Positions 36,591 through 49,084 of a DNA stretch of 64,000 nucleotides are shown here, piece by piece. The stretch comes from Malus domestica (lineage: Eukaryota > Streptophyta > Magnoliopsida > Rosales > Rosaceae). The notes below the pieces were generated by a model. That model ran no database searches. It saw nothing but the letters and a program-made list of their open reading frames with translations, and was not told where the DNA came from. Position numbers and translations under genes: made by a program. The number at the start of each line of letters is the position of its first letter. Position 1 is the stretch's first letter. The DNA lies in assembly GCF_042453785.1 (NCBI RefSeq), contig NC_091667.1:32666001-32730000 (forward strand), given 5' to 3'.

Positions 36591-38090
36591 CTAAACTTTT
36601 GACAACTTCAATTGAAAAATTAAACTTTCAATTGGCGATTTATGTGATTTTCTGCGAAGTGAATCTTTAAAATGTCAACAATAAATTTGACAGTTCTGTC
36701 AAGCAACGTTGCAAAATACCAAGAAAGCCCGAATGAGAAAGTTACTGGTAACCCGTATATCGTAAATGCGTGAAACAATTCAAATCAAAAGGAAACAAAT
36801 AAGAAAATAACAAAGGGGAATAAAAATTATTTTAGCTAAGACAGGAACTAATGGACATTGGACTGAAGGCAAGGCAGCAGTGTGGTGTCAGAATTTCTGG
36901 CATGGCAGGCACAACCAACCGAGATATTTTTTAGTGTGACTGTCATATGAAATGGTACATCACGTGTCCTTATATAAATAGTAGATTATGTGTGTTAAAA
37001 TATTAATAACTTAAAAATTAAAATATTTCATCATTTACATAAAAATACCAATAATGCATCATCTATATTTCCGTCACAACAAAAAATTTCTCAAAACATA
37101 CAAAGAAGACAACCTTACCAAACAATAAATAAGCAACCAATCCCACTTTCCCAACCGATCAAATCCCAGTCAATATGTTATTAGAATTTTGTTTTTTTAT
37201 TTTAATATTTCTGTTTAATAATATTTTATTTTATTTGTAAGTAAGATGTTTTAAATTCGTTTCTCGGTAAATACGAAGTTAAATCATATTAATATAGATA
37301 ACCTATTGCTTATTGTAAAGCTTAGCCCATTTTATGATTTATTAATGTAAATAATATCATTTGTTTAAAAAGAAAATATGTTATTTGAATTTTGTTTGAT
37401 TCGGACACAGTTCGATCCATTGAGCACGGGACACGTGGGGACATAGTGGTTGTTTGTTACGTTTGGACCAATCAGATGATGAACATGTATGGGTTTACTG
37501 TGTGGTTTGATGCATGCGATTCGTGCGTTTTGAATTCGAACTGCGTACTTGTGCGGGAGTATCTCCGTGTATAGGACGACAGAGTCTTAACCGGTCAATC
37601 CTGCCGTAGCTCACCACATGTAGGCGACCACGTGGCGGACGTAAGGCTGCGAAACGTAGACCCCACTTATATAATATTTTCCTTAAATTTGAACAAATAT
37701 TTTACCTCTTTTTTCTCATTTTTCATATTTGATTAGCCTACTTTATAATTTTTTTTTTCTTTTCAAATTTGAACAATTCATTTTTCTTTCAATTACTGCC
37801 ACTTAGTACTATTAAATTTAAATTTAAATCATATTATTACTAATTTATTTTAAAATTAAGTTCAATATTTCTCTAATATTGATAATATCGTTTATTAAAA
37901 ATAAAAAATAAATAAAAATGACATTTGTCGAATGTTCGTAAATATGGAGTTACTGGTAGAGCATAGTTTCCCGGTCACACTTCACATGGGCTCTAAACTG
38001 AACATAATAGTGCTACCTTGTAACTGCACACACACCTGCTCCTGTACTCCCGCAATCAACAGTCAACTAATCTAACGGCCCACACTCAGG

Positions 38091-38436
38091 CCTGGTTTGG
38101 TATCGCTGTGCTTTGAAAAAAAATTGCTGTAAGAATAAGCGGCTGTGAAAAAAAATCAGCAGTGTTTGGTAAACTTTTTTGTAAAAGTACTTTTGGAAAA
38201 AAAAGCAGTCTGATAGTGGGTTTTTTCATTAAATGAGCACTGTAACTCTGTGTGCTTTGAAAAAAAAGCCAGTTTTCCAAAGCTGCAAATAGCAGCTTCA
38301 ACTTTTTCCTTTGATTTCAGCTTATTCTCATAGCAGCTTCCAAAATAAGGCTTTTTTTTTCAGTTTACCAAACACCTAAAACCCTCAAAGTTTTTTTTCA
38401 TAGGTATTTTTTTTTAAGCACCTAACTCCCAAACTA
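38091..38436. mobile_element. MITE family A, copy 2, in the LRR-kinase promoter
   Basis: Complete copy with termini CCTGGTTTGGTAT and CTCCCAAACTA. Its right end is 304 bases before the ATG of the LRR receptor-like kinase gene, so it lies in or immediately beside the promoter. Confidence 0.8.
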
Positions 38437-38580
38437 CCCCTCGGTCATTGTCTCTTCTATATTCCTCTGTTTCTGAATTCCTCACAGCTTTTAGCACACT
38501 CCCTCTGAAGAAAGTTAGGCACACCCTCTGTGACTCTTGTCTCTTCTCACAGACAGTCACCACTTTCTCTTTGCTCTGGG

Positions 38581-38728
38581 GAGAGAAAGTGAGAGAGAGA
38601 GAGAAATTGCTTGCTTATTTAAACAAAGAAGGAAACTACCATTTTCAACCTCTAGAGAGAGAAAGTGAGAGAGACAGAGAGAACTTGCTTGCTTCTTTAA
38701 ACAGAGAAGGAAACTACCATTTTCAACC
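38581..38728. repeat. Tandem duplication (about 72 bp) in the LRR-kinase leader
   Basis: 38581-38650 and 38657-38728 are close copies, each running from GAGAGAAAGTGAGAGAGA to GGAAACTACCATTTTCAACC. The second copy ends 11 bases before the ATG at 38740, so the duplication lies in the 5' leader or core promoter. Confidence 0.9.
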
Positions 38729-38739
38729 CAAGCCAAGAC

Positions 38740-41380
38740 ATGGGTTTTGCAGTTCTTCTCTTCTCCTTCCTGATTTTCTTCACAAACCCGTTATGGGTTT
38801 GTGGAAACGCAGAGCTAAAAGCACTTTTGGACATGAAAGCGCTTTTGGACCCGCAAAGCTTGTACCTTTCTTCTTGGACCGTCAGTGGCGACCCCTGCGA
38901 CGGGTCCTTTGAGGGAATAGGGTGCAATGAGGCGGGTCAAGTTGCTAACATTTCGCTGCAGGGAAAGAGGCTCTCTGGGAAGCTCTCTCCCGCCATTGCA
39001 GAGCTCAAGCATTTGACGGGGATTTACATGCATTACAACTCTCTTCAAGGAGAGATTCCAAGGGAGATTGCTAACTTGACGGAGCTGAGTGACTTGTATT
39101 TGAATGTGAATAATCTCTCCGGAGTGATTCCTCCCGAGATCGGAAGCATGAGCAGCTTGCAAGGTTAGCTGAAAAGACTTTGGTTTTTATTATTTCGTTT
39201 AAGTTAATCTGAATGATTTAGGGCTAGTTTTGGACTGCTTATGTAAGAATCACTTTTAGAAGAAGTACTTTTATTATAAATATGTAGAAAGTTTTATTGA
39301 AAATAAACACTAGGAATTTCTTCCATGAAAACCTCTTGGATTGGAAGTGCTTCCTGGAAAAGCATTTGGAAGTACTTCTTGAAGCAGCTTGTCCAAAAAG
39401 CGCTTCTACAACCCAGTTTCTGTCAAATGTCATCGTGAGCACCTACTATTTTGGCTGATTTAAGTGCTTTCTGTTTCCCAAATGACTTTTTAGTAATCAA
39501 TCGTGTTAATTTTCCTCATTTGTATTGTATAAATTAATGCTCTGCTTAACTAGGCTTTGCGTTTTGCTTTTCAGTTTTGCAACTTTGCTATAATCAGCTC
39601 ACCGGAAGCATTCCCACGCAGCTGGGGTCTTTGAAAAACCTGAGCGTTCTTGCTCTGCAATCTAATCAATTAACCGGCGCAATTCCGGCTAGTTTGGGGG
39701 ACCTAGAAATGTTGATGAGACTGGATTTGAGTGTCAATCATCTTTTCGGTTCTATTCCCACAAAACTTGCTGACGCGCCGGTGCTTGAAGTTCTAGACGT
39801 TCGGAATAATACCCTATCCGGCAATGTACCTCTTGGTAAGAACAATCTAACATCTCAAATTCGATCTTTAGAATAAGAAAAATGTTGAAAATACTAAAAC
39901 CCTTGATCAATTTCAGCTTTGAAGAGACTTAATGAAGGATTCTCTTACGAAAACAATCTGGGATTATGTGGAGCCGGATTCATGTCCTTAACCGCCTGCA
40001 CTACCTCCGGTCATCTCAACACGAGTAGACCTGAGCCCTTTGGAGCCGGTGTGCCAACAAGAGACATCCCGGAGACTGCACATGTGCCTTTGCCCTGCAA
40101 CCAAACTCGTTGCTCGAATTTGTCAAAATCCCATCAGGCCTCTGTTGCTGTAGTTGTTGGTCTCATTGTAGTTACTATTGCATTGTCAGGTGTGGGGTTT
40201 CTATTCTTTGCCCAACACCGGCGCAGGAAACAGAAGCTTGGTAACTCATTCGATACAGCTGATGGCCGTCTTAGTACTGACGAGGCCAAGGCCAATGGAG
40301 TTTACAGGAAGAATGGATCTCCTCTCATCAGCCTTGAGTACGCCAACGGCTGGGATCCTTTAGCTGATGGGAGGAATTTAAGCGTGTTTGCACAAGAAGT
40401 GTTCCAAAGCTTTAGATTCAATTTGGAAGAGGTGGAGACGGCTACCCAGTATTTCTCAGAGGTGAATTTATTGGGTAGGAGTAACTTCTCTGCAACATAT
40501 AAAGGAATACTACGAGATGGGTCTGTTGTTTCCATTAAGAGCATTGGCAAATCATGCTGCAAGACGGAGGAATCTGAGTTCTTGAAGGGATTGAACATGT
40601 TAACCTCGTTGACGCATGAAAATTTGGTGAGGTTGAGAGGGTTCTGTTGCTCAAAGGGTCGCGGAGAATGCTTCCTCATTTATGATTTCGTTCCTAATGG
40701 AAATTTGCAGCAGTATCTTGATGTCAAGGACGGTGACAGCCATGCTCTTGAATGGACTACTAGGGTTTCGATTGTGAAGGGCATTGCGAAAGGTCAGTAT
40801 ATGTTGCCGTTTTTAGCTTATGCTACTAAAATTCCAAAAATGTTATCGTTAGAGTCAGTTTCCGAATTATCTGTACTGAGTTTTGTTCTTTTAATCAGGT
40901 CTATCTTATTTACATGGATACAAGCCAAACAAACCTGCCCTTGTTCACCAAAACATCTCAGCTGAAAAGGTGCAGATCGACGAGCAATACAACCCCTTGC
41001 TCTCAGATCCTGGCCTGCACAAGCTTCTCACCAACGATGTTGTCTTCTCTGCGCTCAAGGCCAGTGCTGCCATGGGATACCTAGCTCCCGAGTACACCAC
41101 CACAGGACGGTTCACAGAGAAAAGTGACGTCTATGCATTTGGGGTGCTTGTTCTCCAAATTCTATCAGGGAAGCGGAAAGTCACCAGCTCAATGCGCCTT
41201 GGTGCTGAGTCCGGCAGATTCCAAGATTTCATCGACCAAAACCTCAATGGCAGGTTCTTCGAGTACGAAGCGTCCAAGCTTGCAAAGACTGCTCTGCTCT
41301 GCACCCACGAGTCTCCAATTGAGAGACCCTCCATGGAAGAAGTTGTTCAGGAGTTGAGTAATTGTAGCAGTTGTGTCTGA
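38740..41380 (+). CDS. LRR receptor-like kinase with degenerate catalytic motifs, four exons
   Basis: Exons 38740-39163, 39575-39835, 39917-40792 and 40899-41380 join in frame to 680 residues. A signal peptide (about 1-24) is followed by an LRR N-cap (LSSWTVSGDPCDGSFEGIGC) and about six plant-type LRRs with the LxGxIP pattern. Then come a Cys-bearing spacer, a membrane helix (about 303-327) and a protein-kinase domain (about 390-675). The ATP-site Lys (VVSIK, near 436) and APEY are present. The catalytic loop reads LVHQNISAEKV instead of HRDLK, and DPG replaces DFG, so phosphotransfer is doubtful. The product looks like a plasma-membrane pseudokinase receptor; no ligand is evident. I recall an Arabidopsis gene of matching length next to EXL3 and HIR3 (At5g51560). 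The ORF breaks seen in six frames are introns. MITEs of family A sit on both sides of the gene. Confidence 0.93.
39220..39425. mobile_element. Possible decayed MITE in LRR-kinase intron 1
   Basis: The intron holds AGAAGTACTTTT/GGAAGTGCTTCC/AGTACTTCTTGAAG/AGCGCTTCT wording like that of MITE family C. Ends are not resolved. Confidence 0.35.
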
Positions 41381-41742
41381 TTCCTTGGTGCTGTCTTTTT
41401 TGTTCAACCATTGCCCCAGTAGTATTCAGACTGGTAATGGACTAATGGTTAGCTAGAACTAACTGCTAACTTCCAATGTAATTCTAAGATTTTTATGTTG
41501 TAATATCCTGTGACTTTTTCTTGAGGACCAAGCTTTGTTGTGAAGTTGGAACCATTGTTTAATGTAGCCTTCTACTGGCCTTTAGATTAGGTTTTTTAAT
41601 ATTTTGACAAAGCAAAATTCTAATCTAATCTAATTTACTAGAAGGGAATTTGAACTTGGGCGTACCGGGGGCCAGACACACTATCCTTGCCAACTAGCCG
41701 AACCGGCATTTGTTGAGATTGGATATTACAAGGGATTTAGGG

Positions 41743-42088
41743 CTGGTTTGGTATTGATGTGCTTTGAAAAAAAAGCTGCTGTGAGAATAAGCGGCTGTGA
41801 AATAAATCAGCAGAGTGTTTAGTAAACTTTTTTGTAAAAGTGCTTTTGAAAAAAAAAACAGTTTGATAGTGGGTCTTTTCATTAAAAGAGCACTGTAGCT
41901 CCGTGTGCTTTGAAAAAAAGTCAATTTTCCAAAGCTGCAAATAGCAGCTTCAGCTTTTTCCCTTGATTTCAGCTTATTTTCACAGCAGCTTCCAAAATAA
42001 GCCATTTTTTTCAGTTTACCAAACACCTAAAACCCTTACAGTTTTTTTTCATGGGTGCTTTTTTTTTAAGCACCTCACTCCCAAACCA
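41743..42088. mobile_element. MITE family A, copy 3, downstream of the LRR-kinase gene
   Basis: Complete copy with termini CTGGTTTGGTATTG and CACTCCCAAACC. It lies about 360 bases after the stop codon, in the same orientation as copy 2. Confidence 0.8.
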
Positions 42089-44654
42089 CCACTTACTCCT
42101 TTTTTTTGCAGCTATTAGAGGCGGGTGTGCAAGTTTAGCGGGGGAGATTGGCTACTATCACATTTAGTGCCAGGACATACCCATAAATTCAAGCTAGAAT
42201 AACTTACGCGTGATATCTAATTGCCAGCTACTACCGATATGGATTTACGCAGGAATTTACAGATCACACACCAACAAGAATTGCTAGTCGCGTTGAGCGA
42301 ACATGGATTGGGAGTTAACCGTAAGCACGCTATTCCCAACTGAATCAACCCTCGTTGACATGGATTTACTTCTTTAATCACATGGTTTGAGTGCATATTT
42401 TGTTTTTTGATTACTTTCATAGGCGGTGATCTATTGGCCTGCAAATCAGGATATCAGTTTGAAGGATCTGTCTGTCTCCAAATCATTGAGAAAGTAAGGA
42501 TTGTTGTGAATTTGGTGTTGCAAATAATTCAGAGGCAATCTTCCTTCGAATGAAATGTAAACCCACTTTGACATGTCAACAAAGAGGGGCTAAAGCCTAA
42601 ATTATAAGTTTCTTGCACGTGAACAATCGTATAGGGACATTATTATATCAGTAAATTAAATTAAATTAATTTGTCTGGCTAAAGGTGTGGCAGATTATCT
42701 AGGTAACTATGATTAGGCTTTTGATACTAATTAATTACCAAGTTGTTCAAATTTCAAACTTGGGATTCTCACCCTAGAGACCCTAGTGTCTATAGATCTA
42801 TGTGGGCTTCAGACCGACGGTAGCTGTAGTTTTTCGGCTTGAAGAAGCTGCCTAACCCATACAATAATCCCACAGTTCAGCTTCCAAAGTGCGCTCTTTT
42901 TTCCTTTCGAGAAGTAACATTCTTTAAGCATAAAAAGGTTACATGCCAACCAAAGGAAGGCAAAACAACCCAAAATATTTTGGAGGAATTGAGAAACACA
43001 AAAGCCAGCCCAATAAGCGAATAAAATTAACAAAAATTACAAACCCACAAACGAAAGCACACCACAACCAGATTTCTTCACCGAAACAACGAACCTTGTA
43101 GTGCGAGCATGTAATTAATTAAATGATTGGTTGTAAAGAAGATAATTTGAATGGGTGAGAGATGCATCATCACATTCTATATTAAGGTCAAATTAAGCAC
43201 TCTTTAAATCGTCATGTTATTAAGGAAGACCCCACCACAACGAGAGTAACGACCTATGTTGAGGTCAAATTAAGCACGCCCTAAGTCTTCTAAGAAAACC
43301 CCCTTCCCAACGAGAGTAACAACCTTGAAAGACAAAAGTTACGAAGGAAGCCAATGAATTTGAATTAACCACCTTTCTATTAGTAAATTTCCCTACATTA
43401 TATATATATATATATATATAATAAATATGAAGAAACTCGTTATGATAATTAAATTATGACGACAGAAATAGAGTTAGAGAATTTGAGTTGGCTAGAAGTG
43501 GATGCAAATATTATCACAAGGCTGGAGGCTAGCTCTTGCAACCTGTTTTTTGTCCTCAGAAACCCAACAGAAAGATTCAGATCCGATCAATATGTTGCCC
43601 TAGCAAACTCCAGGGATAACGAATTAAGGAACTAGGCCAACCAGGTATACAATTTTAATCTATCTTATGCATTATAACATGTACAATTATTAATTTGTCT
43701 AGTTTTTCTAATGTAAGTGAACATATTGATCATATATATGACCGTTTCAAACTTTTTTTGAAAGAACTAAAAGTATTTTATTAGGGCCGGCCTTGAGGCA
43801 GGGCGAACGTGGTGATCGTTGAGGGGCACCAAAAATTAGTTAACAAGTGTATGTACATGGCAACACAACAGTGATGGGAAAAGAGCGAACCATGAGGGCA
43901 GCCTGAGAAAAAAGAAGAAGAAAAACTGCTTTTTAACTCTTGACTAAACGGTGTCGTCACGTCTAGTCATTTAAGACGTAGGCTATTTGTAACATTTTGT
44001 TTATTATACATGGCCATTTAAAACTGCTTTTCCAAGAGCTAAAAGTATTTTATGATCACACAAAAATCCTTTGACTATACTTTAGAGTAAATAAGTCAAG
44101 AGCTAAAGCTGCTTTCAGAAGAGCTAAAAAAACCATTCTTACATGTTATCTTCAATAATTCAAAAAATCAATGATGAAGATGAAGATTATTTAAAAAATC
44201 GAACTACTTGTCACCTGTCAGGATTTTTTTCTTTCAACTCTTCATAAACGTGATTGGATTCCAAGAAAACCACAAGATAATAAGGAAAACGTGCGGCTAA
44301 GATTCGTAATAAGAAGGTGATGGGAAAAATGAATATACATCGAGGGGAGTCGGGGGACAAAGTCTGCATGAGCCAACTGATATTTTCAAGCTATTAATTC
44401 ACAGTTTTTAGAGAATGTGTTTTCAAGATTTACAACTTTAAATTTAATTAATCATCTATTAATAATCATAATATGTAACTATTACATGTAACATCACTTG
44501 ATATATACATTTCAGATATTACATATATATATAAGAATCTCCAAAACTCCCAAAAATAACTAACAACGTCTAATCTAATATTGCTTCATTTGTTGTTGAG
44601 AGAAGCAATTAACAGAAGGAAAACTTAATTCTGCTCTTAATTAATTCATTAAAC
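42089..44654. other. Intergenic region, no gene seen
   Basis: AT-rich, with an AT microsatellite (about 43399-43420) and a near-repeated AAGGTCAAATTAAGCAC(T/G)C motif near 43185 and 43262. AGAGCTAAA(A)G(T/C) words near 44036, 44100 and 44123 suggest a decayed MITE. The end adjoining 44655 is probably the 3' untranslated region of the DUF1442 gene. Confidence 0.5.
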
Positions 44655-45453
44655 CTAAGTTGCAATCCCTTTCCCATATGGAAACGATGATCTAACCCTA
44701 AACACGTGCTCTTCACCTGTGCATTTATCGACCTTCACAACCCAATGACTCTTTTTTCCAGTCGTTTTTGCATTATTACTTTCTGCTGCAATTCTTGTCA
44801 CCAGCAACCCACCTCCGATGGGCAACAACTGAGTCCTTGATCCGCCGGATCTCCACGACCCTCTTCCGAAAGCGTTATGCCCCACAACAATAGCTCCGTT
44901 TTGCTTCCTCCCCATCTGCACCGCTCTAAGAACTGCCTCGTGGTTCTTGAGGTTGCAATCGATGAGCACGAAATCCGCCTCCTTGTAGTAATTTAAAAGA
45001 AGATTTTGAGCTTCTCCAATAACAAACTCAACGTGACAAACGTTGACGCCGAGGATTTTCTCAGACAAGTGTAATTCTTCGTTACCGCGAAGAATGCATA
45101 CAACTCTGCTGCCAGTTTGTTGAGCGGCGGCAGCTAGGGCTAGGGTTTTGGAGTCGGCAGCTCCAGCGCATGCAACAACCATAAGCTGCGCATTGTTGCC
45201 TGCTGCTAGGGCTGAAATGAACTCGATCACATCTGGCTCGTTTCCCTTCTGGCCCTGAATTAAAACAAAACAAAAAACCAGACAGTTAGAAACAATCGAA
45301 TTAAACAGAAAAATCAAACATGAATTAAACAAAATGGTACGATCGAAAAAAAAACCGTTAAGTGATTGGAGAAAAAAATTATAAAAGGATACTCACCATT
45401 TTTAGGGCTTTGAGGTAGGCTTTTGTGGCATTCTCAGCAGACCAGCAAGCCAT
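44655..45453 (-). CDS. DUF1442 family protein, two exons
   Basis: Exons 45397-45453 and 44655-45254 join in frame to 218 residues, the usual size of the plant DUF1442 family. The first exon codes MACWSAENATKAYLKALKM, a conserved start of the family. The second has EPDVIEFISALAAG, a Rossmann-like beginning (MVVACAGAADSKTLALAAAA), VCILRG, FVLIDCNLKNHEAVLRAVQM and the C-terminal HWVVKVDKCTGEEHVFRV. The fold resembles SAM-dependent methyltransferases, but no activity is established. The long minus-strand ORF reaching 45332 reads from the intron into exon 2, so the first Met there is not the real start. A duplicated TATA-containing promoter lies upstream. Confidence 0.9.
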
Positions 45454-45548
45454 GTTTGTTCTTTGAAAATGTAATTGTGAATAAATCTCTAGCTTTCTTT
45501 TTCTCTCGAATCTCAACGTTTAGCTTCAAGTTTGCTTTGGATAGAACA

Positions 45549-45608
45549 TGGAAGGACTGGCATATATAGGGAACAGCGTGGAAGGACTGACACATATAGG
45601 GGGCACTG
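45549..45608 (-). promoter_or_regulatory. Duplicated 30-bp TATA-bearing promoter repeat of the DUF1442 gene
   Basis: Two adjacent 30-bp units, each starting TGGAAGGACTG, carry CATATATAGG (45561-45570) and CACATATAGG (45591-45600). On the minus strand these give CCTATATATG and the weaker CCTATATGTG, 108 and 138 bases before the ATG. The nearer one is the better TATA box. Confidence 0.6.
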
Positions 45609-48600
45609 CCCGGAATGCTTTCTTATTACGGACAGTGGCAATCCAACTGGCCATGTTAGAAGATGTTTAAATCGAAATTTAACAAGTACCAACTAGGATA
45701 GTAGGATTATATATAAAATTGTTGTCCTTTTAGTACTAGTTTGTCTGGAAAAACTATGGGCTAAACCGTGTTAGTGTACGTGCATTATTTAGTGTTACAC
45801 ACTTTTTCTCCGATTAAAATGTAGCGGGGTGTATTCAATTGGGATTTTAAGAGATTTTAATTCTTTTAATGAATATAGGGGTATTCAATCAAGATTTTAA
45901 GTGATTTTCTGAAATTCTAGAGGTATTCAATTAGAATTTTAAGATAGGTTATTAAAATCCTTAGAAATCCAGGGTATTCAATTAAGATTTTAAAGAAGTT
46001 TATAACATTCCAGGTGTATTTAATTAGAAATTGATTTTAAAGAATTTGAGAAAGTTGAGGAATTAGAGGGAATTGGAGAGATTTCGTAGTGTATTTTAAG
46101 CATTCACAAATCTTATCTCTTTCCATGAGATTTCGAGGGAATTGAATCAAAATTTTATATGGAATTTCTACAAATCAATTAAACTCCATAAAAATCCATG
46201 GATTTATAAATCAATTAAAATCTCTCACATTCTCAATCGAATACACCCCCCCCGTAAATTAGTTACTGTTAAGCGTAAGTGCTTATAAATTCACTGTAAG
46301 GTATGACTCTCGCATTTTAGTATAATTTGAAAAAAATGAAATGTAGGAAATAAACTATCAAATTTTCCGCTTGCTTAATAAATTGAAAGAGAAAAAGGAA
46401 ACTATTAACAAGATATGAATAGGATCTTAGGAATCGGATATTTATTAATCTTTCCGCTTGAAATATATAGAGCTTGCTTAGTTAATTATTAAATAATTAG
46501 ATGGGTTTCCAGGAGGCAGCTCATTAACGTTCAAGTAAACATCTTAATACTTTTAGAGGAAGTATCTTAATATTTGATACCAAATATAAAATTAAACTTG
46601 CACGATGCCAATTATTTGTCTCCAAATAATCATTGATTTGCTGCGATGCCTTATATCTTAGAGACAACATAAGTTGAATATTACATATAATATATAGGAG
46701 GAGGAGAGCCCCATGTTATCCGAGGTAGAAAACCAACAAGTTTGGCAGTCCTCAATTTGCAAATTAGTCTTAAGTTTAATTTAACATTTTTTTAGCTATA
46801 TCAACTTGTACACTACGCAAAATTGGGATCATTTCCGGCTCTTTGTGTATGGAACCGATGAATTCGGAGATCCGGACTACTTATTTTGATTATGAGATTT
46901 TCATTAGTTCATTCTATTGGCCCATCTCACACAAACCCGAGTTCTTGAGCTCCAGACATACAAATCTGAAGAGGATCTAGACTCCACTACACAAACACAT
47001 GCAGTCTTGTTGTGTACGGGCTGTGCGTACGTACAAGCTAGATATATTATTGACCAAAGGTTTTCCAGTTTAACTTAATTGATTAATTTATGCATTTTTA
47101 ATCGTTTTGCTATGGTATTAGAGGTGGTCTGAAAATATATTTTCTAACATATAAACAAATATGTGGTTAATTAATCATAAATATATAACGCAAGACAAGA
47201 GGTCTGGTCCTTGCCTCCAGAAATGACAACACAGATCTGGATCCGTTCAAGTTGTTTCCCAAACAAGCACATTCATAACAGAGCAACGCAATACATAAAT
47301 TTTAATGTCTCGCGGTCCATCTCTTGCAGTGCAAGTCTGTAAGATGCTCCATCCTCTGCCCAGTTCTGGTAGAGTGATCAGACGACAGAGACGATGCATG
47401 AATGAATACGTTTGTGTGGTCGAACCAATTTGACCTAATTTTTTAATTGTTGTTGTCGTTTTTATCATTGGCTTTTTAGGAAAATGAAACTTCTAGGTGT
47501 ATCGGGAACACTTGTTGCACAGTGCATTATTTTGTTTTATATACGTTTTATAATACGAATGAATGATATAGTTAATATGTTTTACTCTTATAGTATATTA
47601 ATCCAAAACAAATATACACATATCATTTGAGTGAAATAATAACATAATATAACGGAATTTCAGTTATATGGCATAATTTCTGGCTAGAAGCTCGTGTAGG
47701 ACATAATATGGAGCATGTGATGAGAAACTGGGAGTATTTATCAGACAGTGATGGGAAATGAGTATGATTCCCTCCCCTTTAAATTCTTTTCCCTTCCGTA
47801 TTTTTCTCTCTCACTTTTTTTTTTTTTTTTCTCTTTCTATAAAAAAAGTCAACGCAAGATATTGAAGTAGCATAATCGTAACCGTTCAAATATGAGGAGA
47901 AAAAAAAAAATTAGGGCAAATTGAAAATGATAGAATCCTACTTTGATAAGCAATGGGGAAACATGGTGGAAACAAGGTGTGGGTCGAAGGTTTTTTTGGT
48001 TGGATTTTGTGCAATTTTGGAAGGGGACATTAAATGTGTGGTACCTTCAAAATTTTAGCATGTCTACTTCATTGTCTTTGACTCTTTGCTTCTCAATCTT
48101 AAAAGTTCGAAAAATGAAAAAGAAAAAAATTACAAGAATACGTTACGCGTATAATGTTTGGTCTAACACACACATTATACATGTACCGTGTTCTTGTAAA
48201 TACATGTATTCCAACACTTCCTGCGGAGTATGAAGGGATCTTCTATATACACACATATTTGCAATGTTTTTCTCTTGTTAGTTCATGTACAAAGAGTATG
48301 CATGCATACGCATTTTGTGTCCATGTGTATGGCTTTTTATTGGAGAGACAGATCGATTCACAACACACCAGAACAAGTATCGGTTTTGAATTTAAAAATT
48401 TGTGGAATCATAATTATGATACCATGTTAGACAATAAATAGACTCTATCTAAAAACTTAAAATTATTAGAAAACGAACCAACAATGCATATCAAATTAAC
48501 ATGTATAATATGTCATGTGTGATTTATACATTATATGCACAGTGGCGCCGGCCTCCCCCTCACCGGCGCCGGCGTCAGAATCATTCTCTTCCTCCTTAAA

Positions 48601-49084
48601 ACCCAGTCCCCGCAAGTTCATTTTTTTCTCTCTTCTCTGCCTCCATTTTTACGCTTAATGTCTTAATTTTTTTTTTTTGGGGGGTTAAATATCATATGCA
48701 CAGCGGGTGGAGGGGAGAGGGTGGCTTGGTCGAATGCACCGTGGAGGTGCATGGTGATTTGAAGCCCTTATATAAATCATTGATTTTAACCATTACAGGT
48801 GATTCAGTGGTTAAAGACGAATTCCAAGCCCGTCTTCCACACGGCAGTCTTGGGATTGACTCTTGGCGCTGGTGGATGGTACGATGGTGGGCAGGCTACA
48901 GCTGAAATGACTTTGTGAGTCTTCTCGGCCACTGAAAATGTGAACTGTCATGGCGAAGTCACTAGCTGGTATGCTTTAAAGAACAAAAAAAAAAAAATTA
49001 AATCATTGATTTGTTTTCAAGATTTGAAGCCCACCAGAATTTCTTGTTAGATGATTGAAGCCCAAAATCCACTTACATGGGCTT
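45602..49084. other. Intergenic region, no gene seen
   Basis: Contains the TIR element at 45826-46253, AT-rich sequence, and a GC-rich inverted repeat near 48543-48575 (GGCGCCGGC on both sides of CTCCCCCTCAC). ORFs are short and unconvincing. Confidence 0.5.
45826..46253. mobile_element. TIR element with GGGGTGTATTC termini
   Basis: It begins GGGGTGTATTCAATTGGGAT and ends CAATCGAATACACCCC as inverted repeats. The GTATTCAATTxxGATTTTAA end motif recurs three more times inside (near 45890, 45927, 45972), so the interior looks like serial duplications of the terminus. Confidence 0.75.

Larger units (their letters stand above)
31750..38575. other. Intergenic region, MITE-rich
   Basis: No gene recognised over nearly 7 kb. 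Identified elements lie at 33767-33987, 34384-34744, 34767-34932, 35850-35918, 36359-36590 and 38091-38436. ORFs up to 135 codons (for example 35801-36208) fall in repeat-derived or AT-rich DNA and lack recognisable domains. Confidence 0.55.

Noticed and set aside
38448-38912. 154-codon ORF overlapping the LRR-kinase start
   Set aside because: It covers the leader duplication and exon 1 in another frame; the 38740 frame has a signal peptide and LRRs.
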